This document shows positions 7,344 to 7,612 of a DNA stretch of 7,612 nt, one piece after another. Numbering within the stretch: the stretch's first letter is position 1; every line of letters begins with the position of its first letter. The translations under genes were made by a program, and so were the position numbers. The notes beneath the pieces were generated by a model that searched no databases, had not been told where the DNA came from, and saw only the letters and a list, made by a program, of their open reading frames with translations. The stretch is taken from positions 1 to 7,612 of the forward strand of contig JAGOBP010000188.1 in assembly GCA_017999195.1 (NCBI GenBank). The letters are read 5' to 3'. Source of the DNA: Thermoflexales bacterium (GTDB lineage Bacteria; Chloroflexota; Anaerolineae; Fen-1058).

Positions 7344-7612
7344 TCACAACTGAAGACACGACGTTGATCGAGAAGAGTAGGCGCGCGGCCCAACACGCCG
7401 CAGCCTCCGCCAGAAATTGAAGGCCACCGGCTGAGAGCCTTCATCGGAAAGCAGCGCTGAACGTCGCTCGGGAGTCGAGGGGTTGAACGTAAAGCCAGTT
7501 GCCAACTGGCCCAACAGTAGACCCATCCGGGTTCGCCCGTTAGCGCGAAATGAGTGCAGCATACTCCCTCGCCCTTTGGTGGCCCTAAAGGGTGCTTCGC
7601 AAAGGGTTGGGG
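7344..7612 (+). promoter_or_regulatory. T-box riboswitch leader, probably tRNA-Val responsive, 3' end cut by the window
   Basis: An untranslated leader that senses uncharged tRNA. Stem I closes with ACGTT (7361-7365) and AACGT (7486-7490); a second helix is CGAG (7369-7372) with CTCG (7467-7470). The S-turn is AGTA (7376-7379) opposite GAA (7459-7461), capped by a helix of 7380-7384 with 7454-7458. The distal arm is TGAAGGC (7418-7424) with GCCTTCA (7437-7443) around a 12-base loop containing GGCTGAGA, with AGAAA (7412-7416) matching the AG-bulge motif. After GAA comes C, then GTC (7463-7465) followed by G, the expected specifier position with a 3' purine, reading Val. Stem II is GCCAGTT (7494-7500) with AACTGGC (7504-7510). 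The AGTA at 7516-7519 and F-box CCGTTA (7537-7542) belong to the stem IIA/B pseudoknot, where ACCC (7521-7524)/GGGT (7529-7532) competes with CGGG (7528-7531)/CCCG (7536-7539). A stem III-like hairpin pairs 7572-7578 with 7600-7606. The antiterminator itself should start at the window's last bases. Confidence 0.9.

Noticed and set aside
7344..7562. A 72-codon open frame on the - strand at the right end
   Set aside because: It is antisense to the T-box leader, whose paired structural elements explain the sequence better.
7589..7600. AGGGTGCTTCGC as the T-box consensus sequence
   Set aside because: Only the first half matches AGGGTGGNACCGCG, and the segment pairs within the stem III-like hairpin; the real element more likely begins at the last bases of the window.
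1..7612. CRISPR arrays, insertion sequences, tRNA or rRNA genes
   Set aside because: No regularly spaced direct repeats, transposase motifs, terminal inverted repeats or tRNA/rRNA signatures were seen.

Overview
The window reads as a piece of a bacterial chromosome of fairly high G+C, with every gene on the + strand. The gene types point to Chloroflexota: a very large O-antigen-ligase-like/TPR membrane protein, a WecA/TagO-type phosphotransferase, a Uma2 nuclease-fold protein, a VTT membrane protein, and a T-box leader whose arrangement resembles those seen in Chloroflexota and Actinobacteria. This assignment is inference from gene content and style, not from a marker gene.

Layout. Positions 2-979 hold the 3' part of a GT4 glycosyltransferase cut by the window edge. 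An 82-base gap with a sigma70-like promoter leads to a 1312-residue polytopic protein (1062-5000) combining an O-antigen ligase/polymerase-type membrane domain, a Pro/Lys/Arg-rich linker, a second membrane module and a C-terminal TPR domain. A 13-bp perfect hairpin with a T-tract (5007-5044) ends that transcript and runs directly into the ribosome binding site of a polyprenyl-phosphate sugar-1-phosphate transferase (5056-6051). These three genes fit one cell-surface glycan pathway: the phosphotransferase starts the lipid-linked glycan, the GT4 enzyme extends it, and the Wzy/WaaL-like protein polymerises or transfers it.

A second unit starts at an extended -10 promoter just after the phosphotransferase stop. 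It encodes a Uma2-family protein (6130-6741) and, with an ATGA stop/start overlap, a VTT-domain membrane protein (6738-7304).

Five bases after that stop lies a consensus promoter (TTGACA, 16 bp, TATAAT). The remaining roughly 270 bases contain no convincing protein gene. They are a T-box riboswitch leader, with stem I, S-turn, specifier loop, distal loop, stem II, the CCGTTA F-box and stem III all readable. The window ends just where the conserved T-box/antiterminator sequence should begin. The codon in the specifier position reads GTC, so the regulated gene beyond the window is most likely valyl-tRNA synthetase or another valine-related gene. The T-box leader is the most notable item here; I saw no evidence of a wholly new system.
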